Assembly: GCA_001311585.1 (NCBI GenBank)
Contig: BBBN01000020.1
Coordinates: forward strand, 1 to 12,858
Direction of reading: 5' to 3'
Length of the DNA stretch: 12,858 nt
Origin: Thermus sp. JCM 17653
Lineage (GTDB): Bacteria; Deinococcota; Deinococci; Deinococcales; Thermaceae
Shown: positions 6,572-12,858 of the stretch, piece by piece
Position numbering within the stretch: position 1 is the first letter of the stretch
Layout: the number at the start of each line of letters is the position of its first letter
Position numbers and translations under genes: made by a program
Notes under the pieces: generated by a model
Databases searched by the model: none
What the model saw: only the letters and a program-made list of their open reading frames with translations
What the model was told of the DNA's origin: nothing

Positions 6572-7873
6572 GCTCCTCCGCCAGAAGCCCGTGGAAGCGC
6601 CGGATGGCGGCCACGCCCTTTTCCAGGTTGACCAGGTCCAGCTTCTCGTTGGGGGCGTGGAGGTTGTCGTCGGGAAGCCCCAGGCCCAAGAGGACGATGG
6701 GCGCCCCCAGGGTCTCCTGGAGCTCGGCCACCACGGGGATGGTCCCTCCTTCCCGGGCGTAGACGGGGGGCCGCCCCCAGACCTCCTCCAAGGCCCGGGC
6801 CATGAGGCGCATGGGGGGGCTAAAGGGGTCGGTGAGGACGGGCCTTCCCCCGTGGAGCCTAAGGACCTCCAGGGTGTAGCCGGGGGGGCAGACCGCCTTC
6901 AGGTAGGCCTCGGCCAGGTCCGCCACCTCCTCCGGGTCCTGGTCCGGCGCCAGGCGCATGGAGAGCTTCATCCCGGCCTCGGCGGGGATCACGGTCTTGG
7001 ACCCCTCCCCTTGGTAGCCCCCCCACACCCCGTTCGGGTCCAGGGTGGGCCGGGCCCAGAGGCGTTCCAGGGGGGAATAGCCTTCTTCCCCCGGAAGGAC
7101 CTCCACCCCAAGCTCCCGCTTCAGGGCCTCCTCGTCCAGGGAGGGCCAGAGGGCCTTTTCCTCCTGGGGGAGGGGGCGCACCTTCTCGTAGAAGCCGGGG
7201 ATCAGGACCCTACCGGTTTTTTCGTCCTTCAGCCGGGCGAGGAGCCACCCCAGGGCCTGGATGGGGTTCGGGGCCACGCCCCCGAAGGCCCCCGAGTGGA
7301 GGTCCCGCCTGGCCCCCCTGAGCCGCACCTCCAGGTAGCAAAGCCCCCGGAGGCCGTAGGTGAGGGTGGGGGTTTGGGGAGCGAACATGGCCCCGTCGGA
7401 GACCACCACCACGTCCGCCCGGAGCTTCTCCCGGTTCGCCCGCACGAAGGGGGCGAGGTGGGGGCTTCCGATCTCCTCCTCCCCCTCCACCAGGAACTTC
7501 AGGTTGACGGGAGCCCCTCCGCCGCCAGGAGGTGGGCGAAGAGCTGGCCCTTGTCGTCGGAGGCCCCCCGGGCGTAGACCCGGCCCTCCTTCACCACCGG
7601 GGAGAAGGGTGGCGTCTCCCAAAGCTCCAGGGGGTCCGGGGGCTGGACGTCGTAGTGGCCGTAGACCAGGACCGTGGGAGCCTTCTCGTCCACGAGGCGC
7701 TCGGCGTAGAGGATGGGGTGGAGGGGGGTCTCCACGAGCTCGGTGCGAAACCCCAAGGCCTTAAGCCTTTCCCGAAGCCAAAGGGCCGCCCGGAGGACGT
7801 CTTCCTTGCGGGCGGGATCGGTGGAGACCGAAGGGATGGAAAGGAACTCCAGAAGGGGCGCTAGGGCGTTCAC
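6543..7873 (-). CDS. M20-family dipeptidase/metallopeptidase (one frameshift)
   Basis: A cytoplasmic zinc peptidase of the M20 family (dipeptidase/CNDP-like branch), about 443 residues after repair. The di-metal site is visible: His in [13 protein letters not shown], bridging Asp in [10 protein letters not shown], the catalytic Glu pair in VEGEEEIGS, Asp in VVSDGAMF, and the last His in [15 protein letters not shown]. The lid/dimerisation domain ([15 protein letters not shown] onwards) sits between. The frame breaks at about 7514-7517: GAGGGGCTCCC should probably have one more G, giving [12 protein letters not shown]. Relatives, as I remember them, have about seven more residues between the A-AE helix and PVNLKFL, so a small deletion is possible instead. 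Translation starts at GTG 7871-7873, overlapping the HspR stop (GTGA), which implies coupling. It is the last gene of its operon and overlaps the convergent comB end by 29 bases. Confidence 0.88.
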
Positions 7874-8193
7874 GCGCCCATACTACTCCCTGGGGCTAGG
7901 CCCTTGCTCTCCTCCAGGAGGAGGAGCCTGAGGCGGGCCACCTCGGCCTCAAAGCGGGCCTGCAGGGCCTCGAGCTCCGCCCGAAGCCGCATGATCTCCT
8001 CCACCCCCGCCAGGTTCACCCCCAGCTCCTGCGTCAGGCGCCGGATCTCCCGCAGCCTCTCAATGTCCCGCTCGGAATAAAGCCGCGTCTTCCCAGAAGA
8101 CCGCTTCGGCTTGATGAGACCCTTCCGCTCGTAAAGCCTCAGGGTCTGCGGGTGCATCTCCACCAGCTCCGCCGCCACGCTGATCACGTACAC
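7870..8193 (-). CDS. hspR: HspR-like MerR-family regulator, downstream copy
   Basis: A MerR-type DNA-binding domain of the HspR (heat-shock repressor) class. Residues from [19 protein letters not shown] (helix-turn-helix) to [14 protein letters not shown] and [14 protein letters not shown] (wing and second helix pair) are identical to those of the upstream copy, because 258 bp are repeated exactly. The protein then has a coiled-coil segment ([20 protein letters not shown]) and its own tail [18 protein letters not shown]. Unlike the upstream copy it has no ATG. The first usable start is GTG at 8191-8193, preceded at seven bases by AAGGA, which is itself part of the repeated coding DNA. This removes the few residues before the domain. 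Alternatively the two copies are one protein separated by a base-calling error (see findings). The upstream copy's stop lies ten bases inside this gene, and this stop overlaps the M20 start. Confidence 0.75.
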   Translation of the reverse strand: MYVISVAAELVEMHPQTLRLYERKGLIKPKRSSGKTRLYSERDIERLREIRRLTQELGVNLAGVEEIMRLRAELEALQARFEAEVARLRLLLLEESKGLAPGSSMGA

Positions 8194-8206
8194 GGGACGG
8201 TCCTTG
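7949..8206 (-). repeat. Perfect 258-bp direct repeat, downstream unit
   Basis: This unit is base-for-base identical to 8305-8562, 356 bases away, with 98 unique bases between the units. It covers the whole HspR DNA-binding domain and the start of the coiled coil. Outside the unit, identity drops at once on both sides, though the coding DNA just past the coiled-coil end (7925-7948 against 8281-8304) still shows weak similarity. Confidence 0.95.
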
Positions 8207-8567
8207 GGGGAGGGCTTGGACGCTCCCCGGGCGGGGGGAGGGCCTTGCGCTCCAGCTCCTGGAAGCGGTGGCCGATCTCCCGCTTGAGGCGCTCCACCTC
8301 CTCTTCAAAGCGGGCCTGCAGGGCCTCGAGCTCCGCCCGAAGCCGCATGATCTCCTCCACCCCCGCCAGGTTCACCCCCAGCTCCTGCGTCAGGCGCCGG
8401 ATCTCCCGCAGCCTCTCAATGTCCCGCTCGGAATAAAGCCGCGTCTTCCCAGAAGACCGCTTCGGCTTGATGAGACCCTTCCGCTCGTAAAGCCTCAGGG
8501 TCTGCGGGTGCATCTCCACCAGCTCCGCCGCCACGCTGATCACGTACACGGGACGGTCCTTGTCCAT
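8184..8567 (-). CDS. hspR: HspR-like MerR-family regulator, upstream copy
   Basis: A 127-residue MerR-family protein whose closest recognisable class is HspR, the repressor of dnaK/clpB chaperone operons in many bacteria. The segment [19 protein letters not shown] with [15 protein letters not shown] and [13 protein letters not shown] is the HspR DNA-binding domain (about residues 7-75), followed by a coiled coil ([28 protein letters not shown]) for dimerisation. The tail [18 protein letters not shown] is proline-rich and reads into the start of the second copy in another frame, so the natural end may be different. The start ATG 8567 has GAAGG two bases upstream and GGGAGGAG further up. A palindrome and a TATGAT -10 lie 40-60 bases upstream, consistent with autoregulation. 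The gene follows the iclR stop by 41 bases. No chaperone gene is in the window, so its targets cannot be read from context. Confidence 0.82.
   Translation of the reverse strand: MDKDRPVYVISVAAELVEMHPQTLRLYERKGLIKPKRSSGKTRLYSERDIERLREIRRLTQELGVNLAGVEEIMRLRAELEALQARFEEEVERLKREIGHRFQELERKALPPPGERPSPPPRTVPCT
8305..8562 (-). repeat. Perfect 258-bp direct repeat, upstream unit
   Basis: Identical to 7949-8206 without a single substitution or gap. Perfect identity at synonymous positions too means recent copying, gene conversion or an assembly duplication, not long-standing selection on the protein alone. Confidence 0.95.
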
Positions 8568-8607
8568 GGCCTTCAGCTCCTCCCGCTAAGGCGTCCTCAC
8601 CCTTTTC

Positions 8608-8624
8608 ATCATACAGGTCCTGTA
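8608..8624 (-). promoter_or_regulatory. Candidate hspR promoter -10 and overlapping palindrome
   Basis: On the minus strand TATGAT (8608-8613) is a good -10 element, about 40 bases before the hspR ATG. Overlapping it by two bases and extending upstream is the perfect 13-base palindrome TACAGGTCCTGTA (8612-8624: arms TACAGG and CCTGTA around one centre base). A dyad between -35 and -10 is where a MerR-type autoregulator often binds. It does not resemble the actinobacterial HspR box (HAIR). No clear -35 hexamer was found at 16-19 bases. The site overlaps the last codons of iclR. Confidence 0.4.
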
Positions 8625-9366
8625 AAGCCTAAGCGCAGGGAAGCTCTCCTGGCCGCCTCCACCACCCGGGGGGCGAGGCGGTGGGCCTCTTCCAGGGAGA
8701 GGCGGCTTGCGGGGGCGGAGAGGGAGAGGGCGGCCACCACCTCCCCCGAAGGCCCGAAGACCGGAGCGGCCACGCACCGCACCCCGAGCTCCTTCTCCTC
8801 GTTGTCCAGGGCGTAGCCCCGCCTGCGCACCTCCTCAAGCTCCTGGAGGAGATCGGGGAGGCGGGTGCGGGTGTGGGGGGTGTGGGGAGCCAGGGAAAGC
8901 CCCTCCGGCACCCCCAGATAGGCCAGAAAGACCTTCCCCACCCCCGTGGCGTGGAGGGGGGCCCGGGAACCGGGGGCGGTGAAGAGGCGGACGAGCTTCG
9001 TCCCCTCCACCTGGTCCAGGTACAACGCCTCCCGCCCCAGGGGCGCCGCCAGGTTCACGCTTTCCCCCGTCTCCTTGGCCAAGGCCTCCATCTCGGGGCG
9101 GACCGCCCTGAGGAGGCTCCGCTTGGGGTAGGCCTGGCCCACGGCGAAGGCCTTGGGACCCACCCGGTAGACCCCGCCCTCCTCCTCCACGAAGCCCGCC
9201 TGGGCCAGGGCCCGGAGGAGGCGGTAGAGGGTGCTCTTGGCGAGGCCCACCCGCTCGGCCAAGGGGCCCAAGGGGCTCTCCCCCGCCTGGGCCAGGGCCT
9301 CGAGGACCCGAAGCCCCCTTTCCAGGGTCTTCACCGCCTGGGGCGCTTCTCCCGAGGACGCGCCAT
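8609..9366 (-). CDS. IclR-family transcription regulator (probable frameshift near start)
   Basis: An IclR-type regulator of about 252 residues. The N-terminal winged helix reads KTLERGLRVLEALAQAG, LAERVGLAKSTLYRLLRALAQAGFVEEE and YRVGPKAFAVG. The C-terminal effector domain includes GESVNLAAPLGREALYLD, LFTAPGSRAPLHATGVGKVFLAY, RGYALDNEEKELGVRCVAAPVF and VVAALSLSAPASRL, all typical of the family; glyoxylate or related acids are ligands of E. coli IclR. The longest open frame starts at GTG 9334. However, an ATG at 9366 sits exactly six bases after a -10 in a strong promoter and reads MARPREKRPRR before stopping at the GTG. One extra G at 9334-9335 joins it in frame with KTLERGL, giving the usual basic N-terminal arm. 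I therefore place the start at 9366. The gene is divergent from aceB and is its likely regulator. Confidence 0.85.
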
Positions 9367-9372
9367 ATCCCT

Positions 9373-9401
9373 AGGGTAGCGGGGTGCGGCCGGTTTTTCA
9401 A
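9373..9401 (-). promoter_or_regulatory. Leaderless promoter of the iclR gene
   Basis: On the minus strand TTGAAA (-35, 9396-9401) and TACCCT (-10, 9373-9378) are exactly 17 bases apart, and the -10 is followed after six bases by the ATG at 9364-9366. This is the standard geometry of a Deinococcota leaderless promoter. The -35 hexamer overlaps an arm of the inverted repeat at 9392-9415. Confidence 0.6.
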
Positions 9402-9421
9402 TATACAAAAAAACCTTTTTG
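9392..9421. promoter_or_regulatory. Overlapping inverted repeats in the iclR-aceB gap, candidate operator
   Basis: Two dyads overlap in the A/T-rich centre of the gap. GGTTTTT (9392-9398) pairs with AAAAACC (9409-9415) around ten bases. CAAAAA (9406-9411) pairs with TTTTTG (9416-9421) around AACC. They cover the -35 of the iclR promoter and end five bases before the -35 of aceB. A regulator bound here could control both genes. Assignment to the IclR protein is inference from position only. Confidence 0.45.
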
Positions 9422-9425
9422 CTTC

Positions 9426-9455
9426 TTGACAATTCTCCCCCGCCTCCCGTAAGCT
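9426..9455 (+). promoter_or_regulatory. Promoter of aceB
   Basis: A perfect TTGACA (9426-9431) and a weaker TAAGCT (9450-9455) are 18 bases apart. Transcription would start around 9462, leaving zero to three bases before the ATG at 9465, and there is no Shine-Dalgarno. A nearly leaderless aceB-glc message is predicted. Confidence 0.55.
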
Positions 9456-9464
9456 CGGACCACC

Positions 9465-11025
9465 ATGAAGGGCGTGGAGATCCGCAAAGACCACCCCCTC
9501 CTGAAGGAGGTCCTGACGGAGGAGGCCCTTAGGTTCGTGGTGGCCCTGCACCGGGAGTTCAACCCCGTGCGCAAGGCCCTTCTGGAGCGGCGCAGGGAGC
9601 TTTGGGAGCGGTACAAGGCCGGGGAGAAGCCGGACTTTCTCCAGGAGACCGCCTTCGTCCGGGGCGGGGACTGGAGGGTGGCCGAGGCCCCCGAGGACCT
9701 CCTGGACCGCCGGGTGGAGATCACGGGCCCCGTGGACCGGAAGATGATCGTGAACGCCTTAAACTCCGGGGCCAAGGTCTTCATGGCGGACTTTGAGGAC
9801 GCCCTCTCCCCACCTGGGATAACGTCATCCGGGGCCAGAAGAACCTCATGGACGCCGTGCGCCGCCAGATAGATTTCGTCTCCCCCGAGGGCAAGGAATA
9901 CAAGCTCAAGGAGAAGACCGCCACCTTGGTGGTGCGCCCCAGGGGGTGGCACCTCTCGGAAAAGCACGTCCACGTGGACGGGGAGCCCATCTCGCAAGCC
10001 TTTTTGACTTCGGGCTCTACTTCTTCCACAACGCCCACGAGCTCTTAAGGCGGGGAAGCGGGCCCTACTTCTATCTGCCCAAGATGGAAAGCCACCTCGA
10101 GGCCCGCCTCTGGAACGAGGTCTTCAACTTCGCCCAGGACTACCTGAAGATCCCCCGGGGCACCATCCGGGCCACGGTCCTCATCGAGACCATCCTGGCG
10201 GCCTTGGAAATGGAGGAGATCCTCTACGAGCTCAAGGAGCACGCCGCCGGGCTCAACGCCGGGAGGTGGGACTACATCTTCAGCTGCATCAAGAAGTTCG
10301 CCACCACCGCCCCCATCTTCCCCGACCGGGCCCAGGTGACCATGACCGTGCCCTTCATGAAGGCCTACACCGAGCTTCTGGTGAAGTCCTGCCACACCCA
10401 CGAGGCCCACGCCATCGGGGGCATGGCCGCCTTCATCCCGAGCCGCAAGGACCCGGAGGTGAACGAAAGGGCCTTCCAGCAAGTCCGGGCGGACAAGGAA
10501 CGGGAGGCCTCCCAGGGCTTTGACGGCACCTGGGTGGCCCACCCCGACCTGGTGCCCGTGGCCATGGAGGTCTTTGACCGCTACCTGGGGGATAGGCCCC
10601 ACCAGAAGCACGTGAAGCGGGAGGACGTCCACGTGACCGCGGCGGACCTCCTGGACTTCCAGGTCCCCGGGGGCAAGGTGACGGAGGCGGGGCTTCGCAA
10701 CAACATCTCCGTGGCCCTCCAGTACCTGAACCAGTGGCTTCTGGGCAACGGGGCTGCGGCCATCTTCAACCTCATGGAGGACGCCGCCACCGCCGAGATC
10801 AGCCGGGCCCAGCTCTGGCAGTGGGTGCACCGGGAGGCCACCTTGGAGGACGGCCGCCCCGTCACCCCGGAGCTTTACCAGAAGGTCAAGGAGGAGGAGC
10901 TCGCCAAGCTGGGCGGCCGGGAGAAGGAGCGTTACCGGGAGGCGGAGGAGATCCTGGACAAGCTCGTTCTCTCGGAGGAGTTTGTGGAATTCCTGACCCT
11001 GGTGGCCTACGACTACATCGACTAA
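9465..11025 (+). CDS. aceB: Malate synthase A (two frameshifts)
   Basis: Malate synthase condenses glyoxylate and acetyl-CoA to malate. Repaired length is 520 residues, which fits the A isoform (about 530) rather than the larger G isoform. Motifs: [20 protein letters not shown] and FEDALSPTWDN in the first third; the barrel segment [19 protein letters not shown] with a Mg2+-binding Glu; [11 protein letters not shown] with the Mg2+-binding Asp; and [16 protein letters not shown] near residue 440 with the catalytic base Asp. The first break is at 9808-9811, four Cs where five give [15 protein letters not shown]. The second is at 10001-10005, five Ts where six give [13 protein letters not shown]. 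Both look like base-calling errors. It is the first gene of a run with glcD and glcE, which make its substrate glyoxylate, and is divergent from iclR. No isocitrate lyase gene is in the window. Confidence 0.92.
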
Positions 11026-11042
11026 CCCCAAGGGGCGGAGGG

Positions 11043-11057
11043 TGGGGGCTTCCCCCA
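11043..11057 (+). terminator. Hairpin after aceB, possible attenuator
   Basis: TGGGGG (11043-11048) and CCCCCA (11052-11057) form a 6-bp stem with a three-base loop, extended by two more pairs after one mismatch. TTTG follows three bases later. The U-tract is short, so full termination is unlikely; it may reduce read-through from aceB into glcD or stabilise the 3' end. Confidence 0.35.
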
Positions 11058-11094
11058 ACCTTTGTCCTAAAGTGGAGGGGAAAGGAGGGCAAGG

Positions 11095-12474
11095 GTGGGC
11101 TTCTTGGAGGAACTCAAGGCCCTTTTACCCGGAAGGGTCCTCACCCGGGAGGCGGAGCTTGCCCCCTACGAGTCCGACGCCCTCACCGCCTACCGCAAGC
11201 GCCCCCTCGCCGTGGTCCTACCGGAGAGAAAGGAGGAGGTCATCGGGGCGGTGCGCCTCTGCCACCAATACGGCGTCCCCTTCGTGGCCCGGGGAAGCGG
11301 CACGAGCCTCTCGGGAGGCTCCCTCCCCGTGGAGGCGGGGTGGTGATGGCCCTGAACCGGATGAACCGCATCCTCAGGCTGGACCCCAAGGCCCGGATCG
11401 CCGTGGTGGAGCCCGGGGTGGTGAACCTCGAGGTCTCCCGCCAAGCCGCTCCCCATGGCCTCTACTACGCCCCGGACCCCTCCAGCCAGCCCGTCTCCAC
11501 CATCGGGGGAAACGTGGCCTTCAACTCCGGGGGGGCCCACTGCCTGAAGTACGGGATGACGGCGAACCACGTGCTGGGCCTCGAGGTCGTCACCCCTACG
11601 GGGGAGGTGGTGCGCTTAGGGGGGAGAGCCTGGAGGGGGTGGGGCCGGACCTCCATGGCTTCTTCGTGGGCACCGAGGGGCTTTTGGGGGTGGCGGTGGA
11701 GATCACCCTAAGGCTTCTCCCCAGGCCCGAGGCCTACCACACCGTCCTCGCCGCCTACCCGAGCCTCGAGGCGGCCGGGGAGGCGGTGAGCCGGGTGATC
11801 CGGGCGGGGCTCCTTCCGGGGGCCATGGAGATCATGGACCGCCTGAGCATAGAGGCCGCCGAGAAGGCGGTGAGAGCAGGCTACCCCCTGGTGGAGGGCC
11901 TCCTCATCGTGGAGCTGGAGGGCCCCAAGGAGGAGGTGGCCGCCGAGGCGGAGGTGCTCCACCGGGTCCTGGAGGAAAGCGGCGCCCTAGAACTCAGGGT
12001 GGCGCGGGACGAGGCCGAGCGCCAGGCCATCTGGAAGGGCCGCAAGGCGCCTTCAGCGCCGTGGGGAGGCTTTCCCCCGACTACCTGGTCCAAGACGGCG
12101 TGGTGCCCCGCTCCCGCCTCGGGGAGGCCTTGCGGGAGATCGGGCGCCTCTCCCGGGAGTACGGCCTGAGGGTGGCCAACGTCTTCCACGCCGGGGACGG
12201 GAACCTCCACCCCCTGGTCCTCTACGACGGGAAAAAAACCGGGAGAGCTGGAGAGGGCCGAGGCCTTGGCCGGAGAGATCCTGAGGCTCTGCGTGCGCCT
12301 GGGAGGGTCCCTCACGGGGGAGCACGGCATCGGGGTGGAGAAGAAGGCCTACATGCCGGAGATGTTCGCCCCGGAGGACCTCCTGGCCATGGAAGGGGTG
12401 AAGCGGGCCCTGGACCTGGGGGCCTCGCCAACCGGGGCAAGGTCCTGCCGGAGGGGGTCGGTGCCGGTGCTTAG
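11095..12474 (+). CDS. glcD: Glycolate oxidase FAD subunit GlcD (five frame breaks)
   Basis: The FAD-linked subunit of glycolate oxidase, which oxidises glycolate to glyoxylate with GlcE and GlcF and passes electrons towards the membrane. The FAD domain shows [19 protein letters not shown], the pyrophosphate loop [35 protein letters not shown] and [16 protein letters not shown]; the C-terminal half shows [37 protein letters not shown] and [11 protein letters not shown]. The frame breaks at 11337-11340 (four Gs for five), 11619-11624 (six for seven), 12046-12047 (two for three), 12232-12238 (seven As where six fit) and 12418-12422 (five Gs for six). Repair gives about 460 residues, normal for GlcD. 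Start GTG 11095 has GGAGGG five bases upstream. It follows aceB by 69 bases. A D-lactate dehydrogenase is the main alternative; the following glcE and the neighbouring malate synthase favour glycolate. Confidence 0.88.
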
Positions 12475-12858
12475 GCCGGAAAGCCTGGAAGAAGTACAGG
12501 AAGCGGTGCGGACCTACCCCCGGCTCCGGGCCCGGGGCGGGGGGACCAAGCCCGCCCTCTCCACCCCTAAGGAGGGGGAGGCCCTTTTGGACCTCTCCCG
12601 CCTCCGGGGCCTCCTGGAGTACGAGCGAGGAGTTCGTCTTCACCGCCTGGGCAGGCACCCCCATCGCCGAGGTGGAGGAGGCCCTAAAGGCCCACGGCCA
12701 GTACCTGCCCTTTGACCCGCCCCTGGCGGGGAAAGGGGCCACCTTAGGGGGGACGGTGGCCGCGGGGCTTTCCGGCCCCATGCGCCACCGCTATGGGGGC
12801 CTAAGGGACTTCCTCCTGGGGGTGCGGTTCGTGGACGGGGAGGGGAGGGCGGTGCGGG
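12461..12858 (+). CDS. glcE: Glycolate oxidase subunit GlcE (partial, one frame break)
   Basis: The second FAD-binding subunit of glycolate oxidase, truncated by the window end. It begins [20 protein letters not shown] and [11 protein letters not shown] (a short FAD loop), then [14 protein letters not shown]. The frame then breaks near 12626: GAGCGAGGAG should probably be GAGCCCGAGGAG (two Cs lost), giving [20 protein letters not shown]; removing one base would also restore the frame. Downstream the other frame reads [32 protein letters not shown] and [15 protein letters not shown], the hallmark of GlcE. Start GTG 12461 has GGAGG (12450-12454) six bases upstream and overlaps the end of glcD by 14 bases, so the subunits are translationally coupled. 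A second GTG at 12467 is possible. glcF would be expected downstream of the window. Confidence 0.85.

Noticed and set aside
6591..7577. 328-residue plus-strand open frame opposite the M20 gene
   Set aside because: Shadow of the M20 peptidase; low-complexity Gly/Pro/His-rich sequence with no motif.
8207..8304. A separate promoter for the downstream HspR copy between the repeats
   Set aside because: No -10/-35 pair was found; the stretch reads as coding tail of the upstream copy.
7949..8562. CRISPR array or mobile element as cause of the repeat
   Set aside because: There are only two long units, which are coding; no short regular repeats, terminal inverted repeats, target duplications or transposase are present.
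10045..11058. 337-residue minus-strand open frame opposite aceB
   Set aside because: Antisense shadow of malate synthase, which shows clear catalytic motifs on the plus strand.
10734..12169. Long plus-strand frames running from aceB into glcD
   Set aside because: They combine out-of-frame aceB with in-frame stretches of glcD; only the GlcD-like segments are real.

Overview
The window looks like chromosomal DNA of a Thermus species (Deinococcota). GC content is very high, codons end in G or C, and many starts are GTG. Several promoters lie so close to the start codon that the mRNA would be leaderless. Most proteins recall, from memory, the Thermus thermophilus neighbourhood that holds dodecin, purine nucleoside phosphorylase and CRP. 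No mobile element, tRNA, rRNA or CRISPR array is visible.

Layout. (1) Positions 1-772, plus strand: the tail of an unknown gene, a flavin-binding dodecin and a DUF2267 protein. (2) Positions 840-5134, minus strand: a tightly packed run reading lolD-like ABC ATPase, deoD (purine nucleoside phosphorylase), an enoyl-CoA hydratase, a collapsed ABC ATPase/permease pair and an HD-domain phosphohydrolase, ending near a weak terminator hairpin. (3) Positions 5147-6571, plus strand: crp and comB, divergent from region 2. (4) Positions 6543-9366, minus strand: an IclR regulator, two near-identical HspR/MerR regulators in tandem, and an M20 dipeptidase whose end overlaps comB. (5) Positions 9426-12858, plus strand: malate synthase (aceB), then glcD and the start of glcE. 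GlcDEF oxidises glycolate to glyoxylate and malate synthase condenses glyoxylate with acetyl-CoA to malate, so region 5 is a glycolate/glyoxylate assimilation cluster. The divergent IclR protein is its likely regulator.

Sequence quality decides how the window is read. Eight conserved genes are broken by about fourteen small frame breaks. Nearly all are explained by one missing base in a short homopolymer run, mostly G or C, and restoring that base gives an intact, family-typical protein. I read these as base-calling errors rather than pseudogenes. Two structural oddities are not explained that way: a perfect 258-bp direct repeat covering the DNA-binding part of the two HspR genes, and an ABC ATPase/permease pair that has lost its middle.

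No clearly new system is present. The most interesting loci are the HspR tandem, which may be one protein with two DNA-binding domains, the iclR/aceB divergent control region, and an in-frame palindromic octamer (CCTCGAGG) that recurs throughout the window.
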